Source: GCA-2688775 sp964524225
GTDB lineage: Archaea; Nanobdellota; Nanobdellia; Woesearchaeales; GW2011-AR4
Reading direction: 5' to 3'
Assembly: GCA_964524225.1 (NCBI GenBank)
Contig: CAZGEW010000012.1
Span: 1-22,611 of the forward strand
Length of the DNA stretch: 22,611 bases
Every line of letters starts with the position of its first letter. Within the stretch, counting starts at the first letter, position 1. The position numbers and the translations under genes are program-made. Below the pieces are notes generated by a model. That model saw only the letters and a list, made by a program, of their open reading frames with translations. It had not been told where the DNA came from and made no database searches. This document shows positions 1 to 6,474 of the stretch, in pieces.

Positions 1-373
1 ATCTTCTTTTGAACTTTGCATTAAATTTCAGATATGGTCGTCCAGATATATCTAGAGCTACAATTGCTAAAGCTTCATCCATTGGAAAAATAAAATAACC
101 TGCTCTGTTGATTCCCTTTTTGTATCCTAAAGCTTCTTTGAAAGCTTGGCCTAATACTATTCCAGTATCCTCTATAGTGTGATGCTGATCAACTTCCAAA
201 TCTCCTTTTACATCAAGCTTAATATCAAAAAGTCCATGCTTTGCAAAAGATTCAAGCATATGTGTAAAAAATCCAATTGGGGTTTTAACTTCATATTTTC
301 CTTTGCCATCTAGGTTTAATGCAATACTAATGTTAGTTTCATTTGTTTTTCTAGTAATTTTGGCAGTTCTCAT
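1..373 (-). CDS. hisB: Imidazoleglycerol-phosphate dehydratase HisB (partial, C-terminus outside window)
   Basis: Dehydrates imidazole glycerol phosphate to imidazole acetol phosphate in histidine synthesis. I translated the minus strand from ATG at 373; 124 codons are visible before the window edge. The family signature is clear: an FFTHMLESFAKHG stretch, then DQHHTIEDTGIVLGQA with the HHxxED metal ligands, and FPMDEALA further on. GGAGGT lies 7 bases before the start codon. The ATG overlaps the TGA of the preceding hisC-HAD gene as ATGA, so the two are translationally coupled. Identity is secure; only the missing C-terminus cannot be checked. There is no sign of the N-terminal phosphatase that Escherichia coli HisB carries; in this operon that activity is probably attached to HisC instead. 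Confidence 0.95.
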   Translation of the reverse strand, partial: MRTAKITRKTNETNISIALNLDGKGKYEVKTPIGFFTHMLESFAKHGLFDIKLDVKGDLEVDQHHTIEDTGIVLGQAFKEALGYKKGINRAGYFIFPMDEALAIVALDISGRPYLKFNAKFKRR

Positions 374-2085
374 TGTAATACCTCCATAACGTTGTTAATG
401 TTGTTTATTACACATTTTGCACTATTCTTTATCAAAAGATTCTGTAATTTCGATGATTTGTCTTGTGGTGGCAGAACACCAATTGGCATTATGTCGGCTG
501 ATATTGCAGCTTTCATATCGTCAATAGTATCTCCAAAATAATATGCCTCTTGATTACTATACTTTTTCATAATTTTTAAAAGCCCGTTGGGATTTGGCTT
601 TTGTTTAGAAATGTTTTCCATAGCAATAATTATTAAGAAGTAATCTTTTACTTTATTTCTCCTTAAAACATATTCAGCTTCTTTTTTAGGTCTTCCTGTT
701 AAGATCGCTAAATTATACCTATTTGATAATATTTTTAGAATGTTTTTGTCCAATAACCACTTCTCATTATCGACTAGCTTATTATAATAATCCTGAAATT
801 TTTTAATAATTTTCTTTTTTTCTACATTTTTACCTTTACTTTTAATAATAGCTTGGGTTATGCTCCAATCGTTATTGTAGCCACCTTTGTTTTTAAAACT
901 TTGAATTTTTTCTAAAGATACTTTTTCACCCATAAAATACTCAGCGGTTTGCTTTATTGCAATTCTGTATGATTTAGAAACATCTACTAGAACGCCATCA
1001 ATATCAAATATTAATAATGGATTAATTTTTTTGATTATTTTGTATAATGTTGTAATAAGTTTTTTAGTTTGATTTTTTGTTCCTATTGTAACTCTTATGC
1101 AACCTTCGAGAAGTTGGTCGGCGCTTCTATCTCTTACTAATATGCCATCTTCTCTTAATTTTTGGTAGAAATACGCAGCTTTTTGCCCAATTTTCAATAA
1201 AATGAAGTTTGCATCGCTTTTATAATATTTAATTCCTAAGTACTTTAGTGCTTTATACAGAATAATTTTACCCTCTTTGACTTCTTTTACATAATTTTTA
1301 AGATAATTTAAGTCTTTTAATGCAGCTAATGCACAAACAACTGCAGCGTTATTAATGCTATAAGGTGATAATACCTTCTGCACCGTCTCTACATTATTTT
1401 TATTAGAAATGATATAACCTAATCTGAGACCTGCAAGCCCAAATGCTTTCGAAAATGTTTGAGTTATAAGTAAATTATCATATTTTTTAATTAAAGGTAC
1501 GGATGTTTTATCATAAAATTGATAATAAGCCTCATCAATTACTACAATAGCTTCATTTTTTTGGGCTTTCTTGATTATCTTGGTTATATCATTTTTCCTT
1601 ATAGATGTGCCTGTTGGATTATTTGGATTAACAAGTACTACAATTTTAGTTTTCTTATTTATCTCATTAAGAACCCTCTTCGTAGGGAAACTAAGATCCT
1701 CATTATATAACGCCTCCTTTATAATAGCTTCATTTAATTGAGCATAAAATTTAAACATTGCAAATGTTGGTACAGGAATAATAACTTCGTCTTCGCCTTT
1801 TTCAATATAAGTTTCAATTATAGTTTTAATTGCTTCATCTGTTCCATTTGTTGGTAATACTTCTTGCATATCTACTTTACAATATGCAGCTAGTTCTTCT
1901 CTAAGTCTTTTGTATTCAGGATAAGTTGCTAAATCAAGTGGTTTTATAGACTTTAATGCTTTTATTACGTTTGGAGAGCAACCTATAGTATTCTCATTAA
2001 AATCTAATCTTAGATAGTCTTCTCTGTCCGAAGTTGGTGGACTATATTCTTCCATTTCTATTACTGCTTTTCTTGACTTAATCAT
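370..2085 (-). CDS. hisC: Bifunctional histidinol-phosphate aminotransferase - HAD phosphatase fusion
   Basis: Predicted 571-residue two-domain enzyme. Residues about 1-355 are a fold-type I PLP aminotransferase of the HisC family: RLDFNEN near the N-terminus, NPNNPTG in the middle, TQTFSKAFGLAGLRLGY with the PLP lysine at K213, and a final RVTIGT. Residues about 357-571 are a HAD hydrolase with all four motifs: FDIDGVLVD, LTGRP, KQKPNPNG and YFGDTIDDM. HisC makes histidinol phosphate; a HAD phosphatase would dephosphorylate it to histidinol, the next step. I chose ATG 2085, which overlaps the hisG stop by 8 bases, because the reading frame upstream only shadows the hisG 3' end and families start about 20-30 residues before RLDFNEN. 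The phosphatase substrate is inferred from the fusion and operon; another HAD specificity is possible. Confidence 0.88.
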   Translation of the reverse strand: MIKSRKAVIEMEEYSPPTSDREDYLRLDFNENTIGCSPNVIKALKSIKPLDLATYPEYKRLREELAAYCKVDMQEVLPTNGTDEAIKTIIETYIEKGEDEVIIPVPTFAMFKFYAQLNEAIIKEALYNEDLSFPTKRVLNEINKKTKIVVLVNPNNPTGTSIRKNDITKIIKKAQKNEAIVVIDEAYYQFYDKTSVPLIKKYDNLLITQTFSKAFGLAGLRLGYIISNKNNVETVQKVLSPYSINNAAVVCALAALKDLNYLKNYVKEVKEGKIILYKALKYLGIKYYKSDANFILLKIGQKAAYFYQKLREDGILVRDRSADQLLEGCIRVTIGTKNQTKKLITTLYKIIKKINPLLIFDIDGVLVDVSKSYRIAIKQTAEYFMGEKVSLEKIQSFKNKGGYNNDWSITQAIIKSKGKNVEKKKIIKKFQDYYNKLVDNEKWLLDKNILKILSNRYNLAILTGRPKKEAEYVLRRNKVKDYFLIIIAMENISKQKPNPNGLLKIMKKYSNQEAYYFGDTIDDMKAAISADIMPIGVLPPQDKSSKLQNLLIKNSAKCVINNINNVMEVLQ

Positions 2086-2659
2086 TTTTAACACCAATAA
2101 TAACAAAATCACTCTCAAAGATTTTATCATAAACTTCTAAATTGGCATTTTTCATAGAAGCACCTGTGTAAACTATGTCAATAACTAAATCTGATATTCC
2201 ATTAGAATAAGCTGCTTCAGTAGAACCAGAAAGGTATATTTTTATAAAACTATACCCCCTACTTTCTAATAGATTAAGATATTTTTTTGATAAATTCTTA
2301 TACTTTGAATTGATACATACTTTGAGTTTTTTAGGCAAATCTTCTAATTTTTTGTTTTTAGATCCTAAAAGGCATAACACAGGCTTGTCAAAAATGGCGT
2401 CTTTATCGGACCAAAGTATTGTTTTCAACACAACAAGCTTTGTATTATATTTAGAAAGCTCATACTCTTTAAGCAAATCTTTTCCAGTCAGTCCAATTAC
2501 TTTTTTCCCATTTTGAGATAGCTCTTCTACTATAAAGGGTATGTCTTCCCCTCTTGATTCAATTATTCTGTTTTTGTTTGGATTGCCCAAATAGTTTAGG
2601 GCTATATCTACATAATTAGCCAAACTCCTGTTATTTGACACTACAATGAATACAATCAC
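2078..2659 (-). CDS. hisG: ATP phosphoribosyltransferase HisG, short form, start uncertain
   Basis: First enzyme of histidine synthesis, joining ATP and PRPP. The diagnostic C-terminal part is present: GSTEAAYSNGISDLVIDIV followed by YTGASMKNANLEV, the PRPP-binding loop. The 193 residues end without the C-terminal ACT-like regulatory domain of long archaeal HisG, so this is a short form; no HisZ partner is visible. The in-frame start is GTG at 2659 and has no good ribosome binding site. A much better site, AAGGAGG five bases before an ATG at 2681, opens a different frame (see the leader ORF). Either translation starts at GTG by coupling, or a frameshift or assembly indel separates the true N-terminus from the body. 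Last gene base overlaps hisC. Confidence 0.85.
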   Translation of the reverse strand: MIVFIVVSNNRSLANYVDIALNYLGNPNKNRIIESRGEDIPFIVEELSQNGKKVIGLTGKDLLKEYELSKYNTKLVVLKTILWSDKDAIFDKPVLCLLGSKNKKLEDLPKKLKVCINSKYKNLSKKYLNLLESRGYSFIKIYLSGSTEAAYSNGISDLVIDIVYTGASMKNANLEVYDKIFESDFVIIGVKND

Positions 2660-2681
2660 TAGGTATTTCTAGCCTTTCCAT
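2631..2681 (-). other. 16-codon ORF with strong SD overlapping the hisG start (leader peptide or frameshifted hisG N-terminus)
   Basis: ATG at 2681 stands five bases after AAGGAGG (2687-2693), the strongest ribosome binding site in the his region. It opens MERLEIPSDCIHCSVK and stops at 2631, inside hisG, in the frame one base ahead of it. The start MERLEI would fit the beginning of a HisG protein if one base were gained or lost around 2660-2670, leading into LVIVFIVVSNNRSL. The alternative is a genuine short leader coupled to hisG. It holds just one His codon, so classical His-codon attenuation is not indicated. Confidence 0.4.
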
Positions 2682-2702
2682 TTTTGCCTCCTTATCATTA
2701 AG

Positions 2703-2800
2703 GGCAACAGGCGAGATTTTCGTCAACTGACTTCACCGTTGTATCGAACTCGCGCCGAGCGGGCCACAGCCGCTTATTCTACCACTAAACTACTGCTGCC
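2703..2800 (-). tRNA. tRNA-His (GTG) with a T-loop intron
   Basis: On the minus strand a complete cloverleaf can be drawn. Acceptor GCAGCAG pairs with CTGTTGC (one G-T pair). An extra G at 2800 opposite C73 at 2703 is the G-1 typical of tRNA-His. The D-arm is GTTT/GAAT around AGTGGTA; the anticodon stem AGCGG/CCGCT encloses CTGTGGC, anticodon GTG. The variable loop is CGGC and the T-stem is GCGAG/CTCGC. The T-loop is 33 nt instead of 7 because of a 26-nt intron; removing it gives TTCGATT. CCA is not encoded. The 3' end lies 21 bases before the ATG of the leader ORF, so tRNA-His heads the histidine operon. Confidence 0.93.
2717..2742 (-). other. 26-nt tRNA intron in the T-loop of tRNA-His (position 59/60)
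   Basis: The T-stem is followed at once by TTCG (2745-2748), which pairs with CGAA (2719-2722). The 3-nt bulge ATA (2742-2744) lies after TTCG and the 3-nt bulge AAT (2716-2718) after CGAA. Inside, CAAC pairs with GTTG. This is a textbook bulge-helix-bulge. Cutting after the second base of each bulge removes 26 nt and leaves a 7-nt T-loop. Confidence 0.88.
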
Positions 2801-2836
2801 GTTGAACAAAAAATTTTTAATCACAAAGATTGAAAA

Positions 2837-2845
2837 TTTTTATAA
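2837..2845 (-). promoter_or_regulatory. TATA box for tRNA-His / his operon
   Basis: On the minus strand this reads TTATAAAAA. Its centre is about 41 bases upstream of the tRNA 5' end, which puts initiation about 15 bases before the mature tRNA. It is the only good box before hisG, since tRNA and leader ORF are 21 bases apart. Confidence 0.5.
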
Positions 2846-2893
2846 TCATTAAACTAAACAATGCAAGAATTTAGCAACGATGATGAAAATAAG

Positions 2894-2926
2894 AAAAAAA
2901 TTTCAATCCAAAATTGAAATTTTTTT
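2894..2926. terminator. 14-bp perfect hairpin with T/A tracts
   Basis: AAAAAAATTTCAAT (2894-2907) and its exact complement (2913-2926) flank the loop CCAAA. It is symmetric, so it could end transcription in either direction. The arms share the core AAATTTCAAT/ATTGAAATTT with the hairpin after the PRC-barrel gene at 19402-19434. The 2801-3059 gap otherwise holds the tRNA-His promoter, a 7-bp inverted repeat GAGTTGG/CCAACTC (2935-2941, 2984-2990) and a TATA-like stretch near 3017-3027; no gene was recognised there. Confidence 0.5.
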
Positions 2927-3059
2927 TATAAGTAGAGTTGGGACTATTTAAATCAGAATTAAATTTACTCGATATGAAGATAACCAACTCGTTTCATAAT
3001 GATTAGAAAATAGCGTCTATATATAAATCTTTTTATTTTTCACTAATAAGTTTCAACTT

Positions 3060-3695
3060 TCAAGTCTTAGCAATATGTTTTTTGTAATTTAAAATTTTTA
3101 ATATTTGATTCAGACTATCAATCCTATAAATCCCATTTATCTTATACCCAACAGTAATACATCCAGCACTTTTACCTGCAACCATATCATTTTTTGTATC
3201 CCCAACCAGAATTGTGTTTTCTGGGTTAACCTTAAGTCTCTTACATGCTTTTAACACCATTTCAGGTGATGGCTTACCAATTTTAACGTCGTCAATAGTA
3301 ACTACGACATCAAAATATTTTCTTAATCTACATTCTTTCAAAATCATAGATACAATAAAATCAGGTGAATTTGTTATTAATGCAGTCTTTATTTGTTGAT
3401 TTTTTATTTTTTTAAGAACGGAAATTGTTTGTGGGAATAATCGGAGATTCTTTACCATCTTTTTAAAAAAAGTATTATAAATGCGTTCTATTTGTTTTAC
3501 ACTCCTTCCACCAAAATACTTGCTAGAGGCAATATCAATTGACATACCAAATATCTTTGCAAATCTCTTCTTTGTCAAAATCTTTTTGCCAAAATACTTT
3601 AAAGTGTAATTAAATACATAAAACCAAACATCAATAGAATCTACCAATACGCCATCCAAATCAAATAATATTGCTTTAATTTCCTTTTCTCGCAC
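3060..3695 (-). CDS. HAD-superfamily phosphatase (phosphoglycolate phosphatase / beta-phosphoglucomutase-like)
   Basis: Soluble HAD subfamily IA hydrolase of about 211 residues with every catalytic motif: ILFDLDGVLVDS at the N-terminus (nucleophile and acid Asp), a helical cap, LITNSPD (motif II), KIGKPSPEM (motif III Lys) and LVGDTKNDM (motif IV). The frame extends upstream to a TTG at 3725, but GTG at 3695 is preferred: it has GAGGAAGG five bases upstream and places the DLDG motif at the usual distance from the N-terminus. The gene overlaps the 3' end of bud32 by 20 bases, so the two are co-transcribed. Substrate cannot be read from sequence; a small phosphorylated metabolite is expected for the family. 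Confidence 0.85.
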   Translation of the reverse strand: MREKEIKAILFDLDGVLVDSIDVWFYVFNYTLKYFGKKILTKKRFAKIFGMSIDIASSKYFGGRSVKQIERIYNTFFKKMVKNLRLFPQTISVLKKIKNQQIKTALITNSPDFIVSMILKECRLRKYFDVVVTIDDVKIGKPSPEMVLKACKRLKVNPENTILVGDTKNDMVAGKSAGCITVGYKINGIYRIDSLNQILKILNYKKHIAKT

Positions 3696-4284
3696 GATAC
3701 CTTCCTCTTTTTTCAACAATTTCAAGCCTCTTTAATGTTTCTTGACTTTTTTTTGCTTCTTTCTTGTAAGAATCTATGACGCACTTAAAGCAAGCTCCAC
3801 TTATTTTATAATGCTTTGACTCAAGCCCCTCTTTTAACAGATGCAAATCAACTGCTTTATCTTCAGTCTTTTCTGAAAAAAATGACAAGCCAAAGTCAAT
3901 TAAATAAACCTCCCCATTTAATATCATATTTGAAGTTGTAAGGTCTCCGTGAATTACTCCATTATTGTGTAGTGCAGCTATATTTTTTCCTATTTCGCAG
4001 CACAAATTTTTATAATCAGTTTCCAAAATATCTTTCAGTAGATTTCCGTCCAATTTTTCTATAATAATCTCTTCTTTACTATCACTTTTTATTAATCTTG
4101 GTGAGGGGAAATTTATGGACTGTAACTTCTGCAATATTTTTGCTTCTCTTCTTGTTCTAAAACCTCTAAGTTTTTTGTCTATTTCTCTTATTCTATAGGA
4201 TTTTTGGAATCTTTGTTTTAGAATTTTACCTTCTCCCAAAAATAATCTTGCTTCTGCTCCTTGCGCTATTAGTTTTTTGGACAT
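3676..4284 (-). CDS. bud32: KEOPS complex kinase/ATPase Bud32
   Basis: Minimal atypical protein kinase of 202 residues, the normal size for archaeal Bud32 when it is not fused to Kae1. Visible motifs in order: AQGAEARLF (short glycine loop), KILKQR (ATP-site Lys), RTRREAKIL, IIIEKLDG, VIHGDLTTSNMIL (catalytic loop), VYLIDFGLSF (DFG), DKAVDLHLL, and the basic tail RGRYRARKGN. In KEOPS it binds Kae1 and supports threonylcarbamoyl addition to A37 of ANN-decoding tRNAs. Kae1 is not in this window. ATG at 4284 matches the family N-terminus, and the last 20 bases overlap the HAD gene. A TATA-like AT stretch near 4312-4323 fits a short leader. Confidence 0.93.
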   Translation of the reverse strand: MSKKLIAQGAEARLFLGEGKILKQRFQKSYRIREIDKKLRGFRTRREAKILQKLQSINFPSPRLIKSDSKEEIIIEKLDGNLLKDILETDYKNLCCEIGKNIAALHNNGVIHGDLTTSNMILNGEVYLIDFGLSFFSEKTEDKAVDLHLLKEGLESKHYKISGACFKCVIDSYKKEAKKSQETLKRLEIVEKRGRYRARKGN

Positions 4285-4352
4285 CTATGAATTTAAAAAG
4301 CGGTTAATTTAAAAATATATTTATGTTACTAACTAGCAATTGAAGTATCTAA

Positions 4353-4988
4353 TCAGCTAACATAGCCTCTAATTAACATTTTTCCAAGAACAGTAAGCTT
4401 AACAGCAATTTTTCCTTTAGTTTCTTCTGTTTCGACAAGTCCCATTTCTTTTAATCCTTCTGATTTAAGATTGCCATTTATATGGTATGAAATCAATGGT
4501 AGGCTCATTTTTGTCCTATTGCTTAAATCATATAACGATATGCAACAATCTGGTTTACTAAGCATTTTGAGAATCTCCATTTTCTTATCTGTAATCAATT
4601 TATAGTATGAAAATTTCAAAATAGGGAGGAGCATTGCCATTCCTTTTTCAACCGAGAATGCCTTGACTCCATGAACAAAAGCTGCGCTTGTTGCTGCGCA
4701 TGTAGTCATTCTGTCACCTGTCGCAGTATTAATGATAACATTATTCTCTCCATAAGCTTTGCTTATCTCTCCAATCTTTCTAAACATTTCTTCCCAAATG
4801 TCCCCTTTAATTTCTATTATTTTTGAAGGTATTCCAAATTTCTCAAGGTCTTTGGATGCTTTTTGAGCATCTTTCATATAATCGTTTGGTGCAAGTAGAT
4901 AGATTTTTTCTGTTAAAAACTCCTTTAGTCCGATAAATAAAGCATCAATGTTATCTCCAACTGGAGCTATAATGATATTTTTATCCAT
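4353..4988 (-). CDS. CARF-like / winged-helix transcription regulator (Csa3-like, DUF6293 type)
   Basis: A 211-residue protein in two parts. Residues 1 to about 130 form an alpha/beta Rossmann-like domain beginning IIIAPVGDNIDALF, with KIYLLAP, and with the ligand-loop-type motif VIINTATGDRMTTCAA, in the place of the NxTGGTK-type loop of CARF domains. Residues about 135-211 are a winged helix: KMEILKML, SLYDLSNRTKMSLPLISYHI, then a wing and KLTVLGKMLIRG. Csa3 and halophile DUF6293 regulators share this layout. CARF domains usually sense cyclic oligonucleotides or related nucleotides, but no CRISPR array or cas gene is in the window. It is divergent from the DUF3179/CcdA cluster, which it may regulate. 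Ligand and targets are inferred. Confidence 0.78.
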   Translation of the reverse strand: MDKNIIIAPVGDNIDALFIGLKEFLTEKIYLLAPNDYMKDAQKASKDLEKFGIPSKIIEIKGDIWEEMFRKIGEISKAYGENNVIINTATGDRMTTCAATSAAFVHGVKAFSVEKGMAMLLPILKFSYYKLITDKKMEILKMLSKPDCCISLYDLSNRTKMSLPLISYHINGNLKSEGLKEMGLVETEETKGKIAVKLTVLGKMLIRGYVS

Positions 4989-5020
4989 TTAATTCACTTC
5001 TAAATAAAAATACACCCTTT

Positions 5021-5028
5021 TATTTAAA
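5021..5028 (-). promoter_or_regulatory. TATA box of the CARF-like regulator gene
   Basis: Reads TTTAAATA on the minus strand, about 37 bases upstream of ATG 4988. Initiation would fall near 4999, giving a leader of about ten bases. Confidence 0.45.
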
Positions 5029-5061
5029 GGTTTATGTTTAATTATTAAAACTAATGTTTAA

Positions 5062-5069
5062 CTATATAA
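5062..5069 (+). promoter_or_regulatory. TATA box of the DUF3179/CcdA cluster
   Basis: The stretch CTATATAAC sits about 65 bases before ATG 5132, which would give a leader of roughly 40 bases containing the GGAGGT ribosome binding site. It lies in the 143-base divergent interval shared with the CARF-like regulator. Confidence 0.4.
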
Positions 5070-5131
5070 CATCGGAATTAAATCTATTGATTTATTCTTT
5101 AGATAAAATTAATTTAACAGGAGGTAGAAGA

Positions 5132-5722
5132 ATGAATTGGAAAATATTAGCCGGTGTGCTTCTAGTGTTTGGCTTAATTGTTGGGTTTACTGGGAGTAAA
5201 GTGTCAACTATGGGTCAGTTGAATGAGTTAACAGGAAAGTTAACCGACCTATCTGCGCAGGTAAAATCGGCAGAAAGCCTAAAAAACCAATTGGCAGAAA
5301 CAAAAGCCCAACTTGAAAAATTGAATGTAAATGAACTATATGGAATGATAAAAATTGACGGGAAGGCAAAAGCTTACAAGATTGGTGATATGAATAAAAT
5401 GCCACCAGTTATTGCAAATGACGTTATTGGTAATACGCCAGTGATAGTTTCTTGGTGTCCTCTATGCGGAACTTTGACAGCCTATGACAGAAGGGTTAAT
5501 GGCAGAACCTTGAATTTTAAGGTTGAAGGTGCAAGAAAAATCCCAGGGACTGAAATTGAGAACTTGCACTTGAGAGATGAGCAGACAAATTCAGTTTGGG
5601 CTCAAGGACCTGGACTAGCAGTTGAGGGCTCAGAAAAAGGAACAGAGCTTAAATCCTATCCAGTGCAACTATTTAACCAAGAGGTAATAACTAAAATGGG
5701 AGTTGAAGTCTGGAAGTCCTAA
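5132..5722 (+). CDS. Short membrane-anchored DUF3179 protein
   Basis: 196 residues starting at ATG 5132, chosen because GGAGGT precedes it and a hydrophobic segment follows directly; the longer frame from 5054 adds an implausible N-terminus. Layout: one membrane segment or uncleaved signal (ILAGVLLVFGLIVGFTG), a coiled-coil stretch (about 25-65), then the N-terminal half of DUF3179 with WCPLCGT (C109, C112) and VWAQGPG. Compared with the full-length DUF3179 encoded two genes downstream it lacks the WHE motif before the cysteines and the entire last third. DUF3179 has no established function; the CxxC and neighbouring CcdA and thioredoxin suggest an exported thiol-redox or metal-binding role. 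It is either a specialised short paralogue or a decaying copy; the intact cysteines favour the former. Confidence 0.8.
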   Translation: MNWKILAGVLLVFGLIVGFTGSKVSTMGQLNELTGKLTDLSAQVKSAESLKNQLAETKAQLEKLNVNELYGMIKIDGKAKAYKIGDMNKMPPVIANDVIGNTPVIVSWCPLCGTLTAYDRRVNGRTLNFKVEGARKIPGTEIENLHLRDEQTNSVWAQGPGLAVEGSEKGTELKSYPVQLFNQEVITKMGVEVWKS

Positions 5723-5763
5723 GCTTCTATATCTTTTATTTTCTAAAAGAGGAATATGACAAA

Positions 5764-6474
5764 ATGGCAGAAGTTACTTTAATAATTGCATTTATCGCTG
5801 GACTTGTATCGTTTTTATCACCTTGTGTATTACCATTAATACCCGGATTTCTGTCTTATTTGTCTGGAGTTAGCACTTCTGAAGTCGGCATTGCAAAAAA
5901 TAAAGTAATCATTTTTTTAAATACAGTATTTTTTGTGTTGGGATTTACAATTGTATTTTCAATTCTAGGGGTTTTAATTAATGGTGTATTTGCGGATATT
6001 GCCTACGATGTTAGGACATGGACTGGAAGAATCGGAGGAATCATAATAATATTATTTGGTCTTGTATTGATGAAAATATTAAAGTTACCATTCCTTGAAA
6101 GAGAGCATAAGTTTAAAGTAAAGAAATCAAAAATTACTTATGTAACATCCTTTATGTTTGGGCTTGCTTTTGCAGCTGGCTGGACACCATGTGTCGGAGT
6201 AGTATTGGCAAGTATACTTACGCTTGCAGCAATCTCTGCTAAAAATGCATTTTATCTGCTTGTATCATATTCGATAGGACTAACATTACCATTTTTAATC
6301 ACCGGATTATTTGTTTCAAGAATGCAAAAATTTATCAGTAAATACGAAAAGACTTTAAGCTACATCAACGTTGTTTTTGGGATTTTATTAGTTATTTTGG
6401 GGATAATGGTTTTCACAAACACTTTAAGCTTAATTTCAAATTTTGCTCCATTGCAAAATCTATTTAACGTATGA
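5764..6474 (+). CDS. ccdA: CcdA/DsbD-type thiol electron-transfer membrane protein
   Basis: 236 residues with about six hydrophobic segments and the two-fold LysE/DsbD pattern. Both redox cysteines are present: FLSPCVLPLIPG near the N-terminus (C21) and GWTPCVG after the third helix (C143). The family carries electrons from cytoplasmic thioredoxin across the membrane to extracytoplasmic thioredoxin-like proteins. It lies between the short DUF3179 gene and a TlpA-DUF3179 gene, and its TGA overlaps the next ATG as ATGA, so electrons are presumably handed to that TlpA domain. GAGG stands about ten bases before the start. Confidence 0.93.
   Translation: MAEVTLIIAFIAGLVSFLSPCVLPLIPGFLSYLSGVSTSEVGIAKNKVIIFLNTVFFVLGFTIVFSILGVLINGVFADIAYDVRTWTGRIGGIIIILFGLVLMKILKLPFLEREHKFKVKKSKITYVTSFMFGLAFAAGWTPCVGVVLASILTLAAISAKNAFYLLVSYSIGLTLPFLITGLFVSRMQKFISKYEKTLSYINVVFGILLVILGIMVFTNTLSLISNFAPLQNLFNV

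Noticed and set aside
2086..2130. Extended N-terminus of HisC
   Set aside because: These codons only shadow the end of hisG; the family N-terminus starts after them.
2861..2917. 18-codon plus-strand ORF (MQEFSNDDENKKKISIQN)
   Set aside because: No ribosome site, and it runs into the 14-bp hairpin; nothing supports expression.
5054..5131. N-terminal extension of the short DUF3179 protein
   Set aside because: It lies before the GGAGGT-ATG start and would put 26 residues ahead of the membrane segment; the region is promoter and leader.
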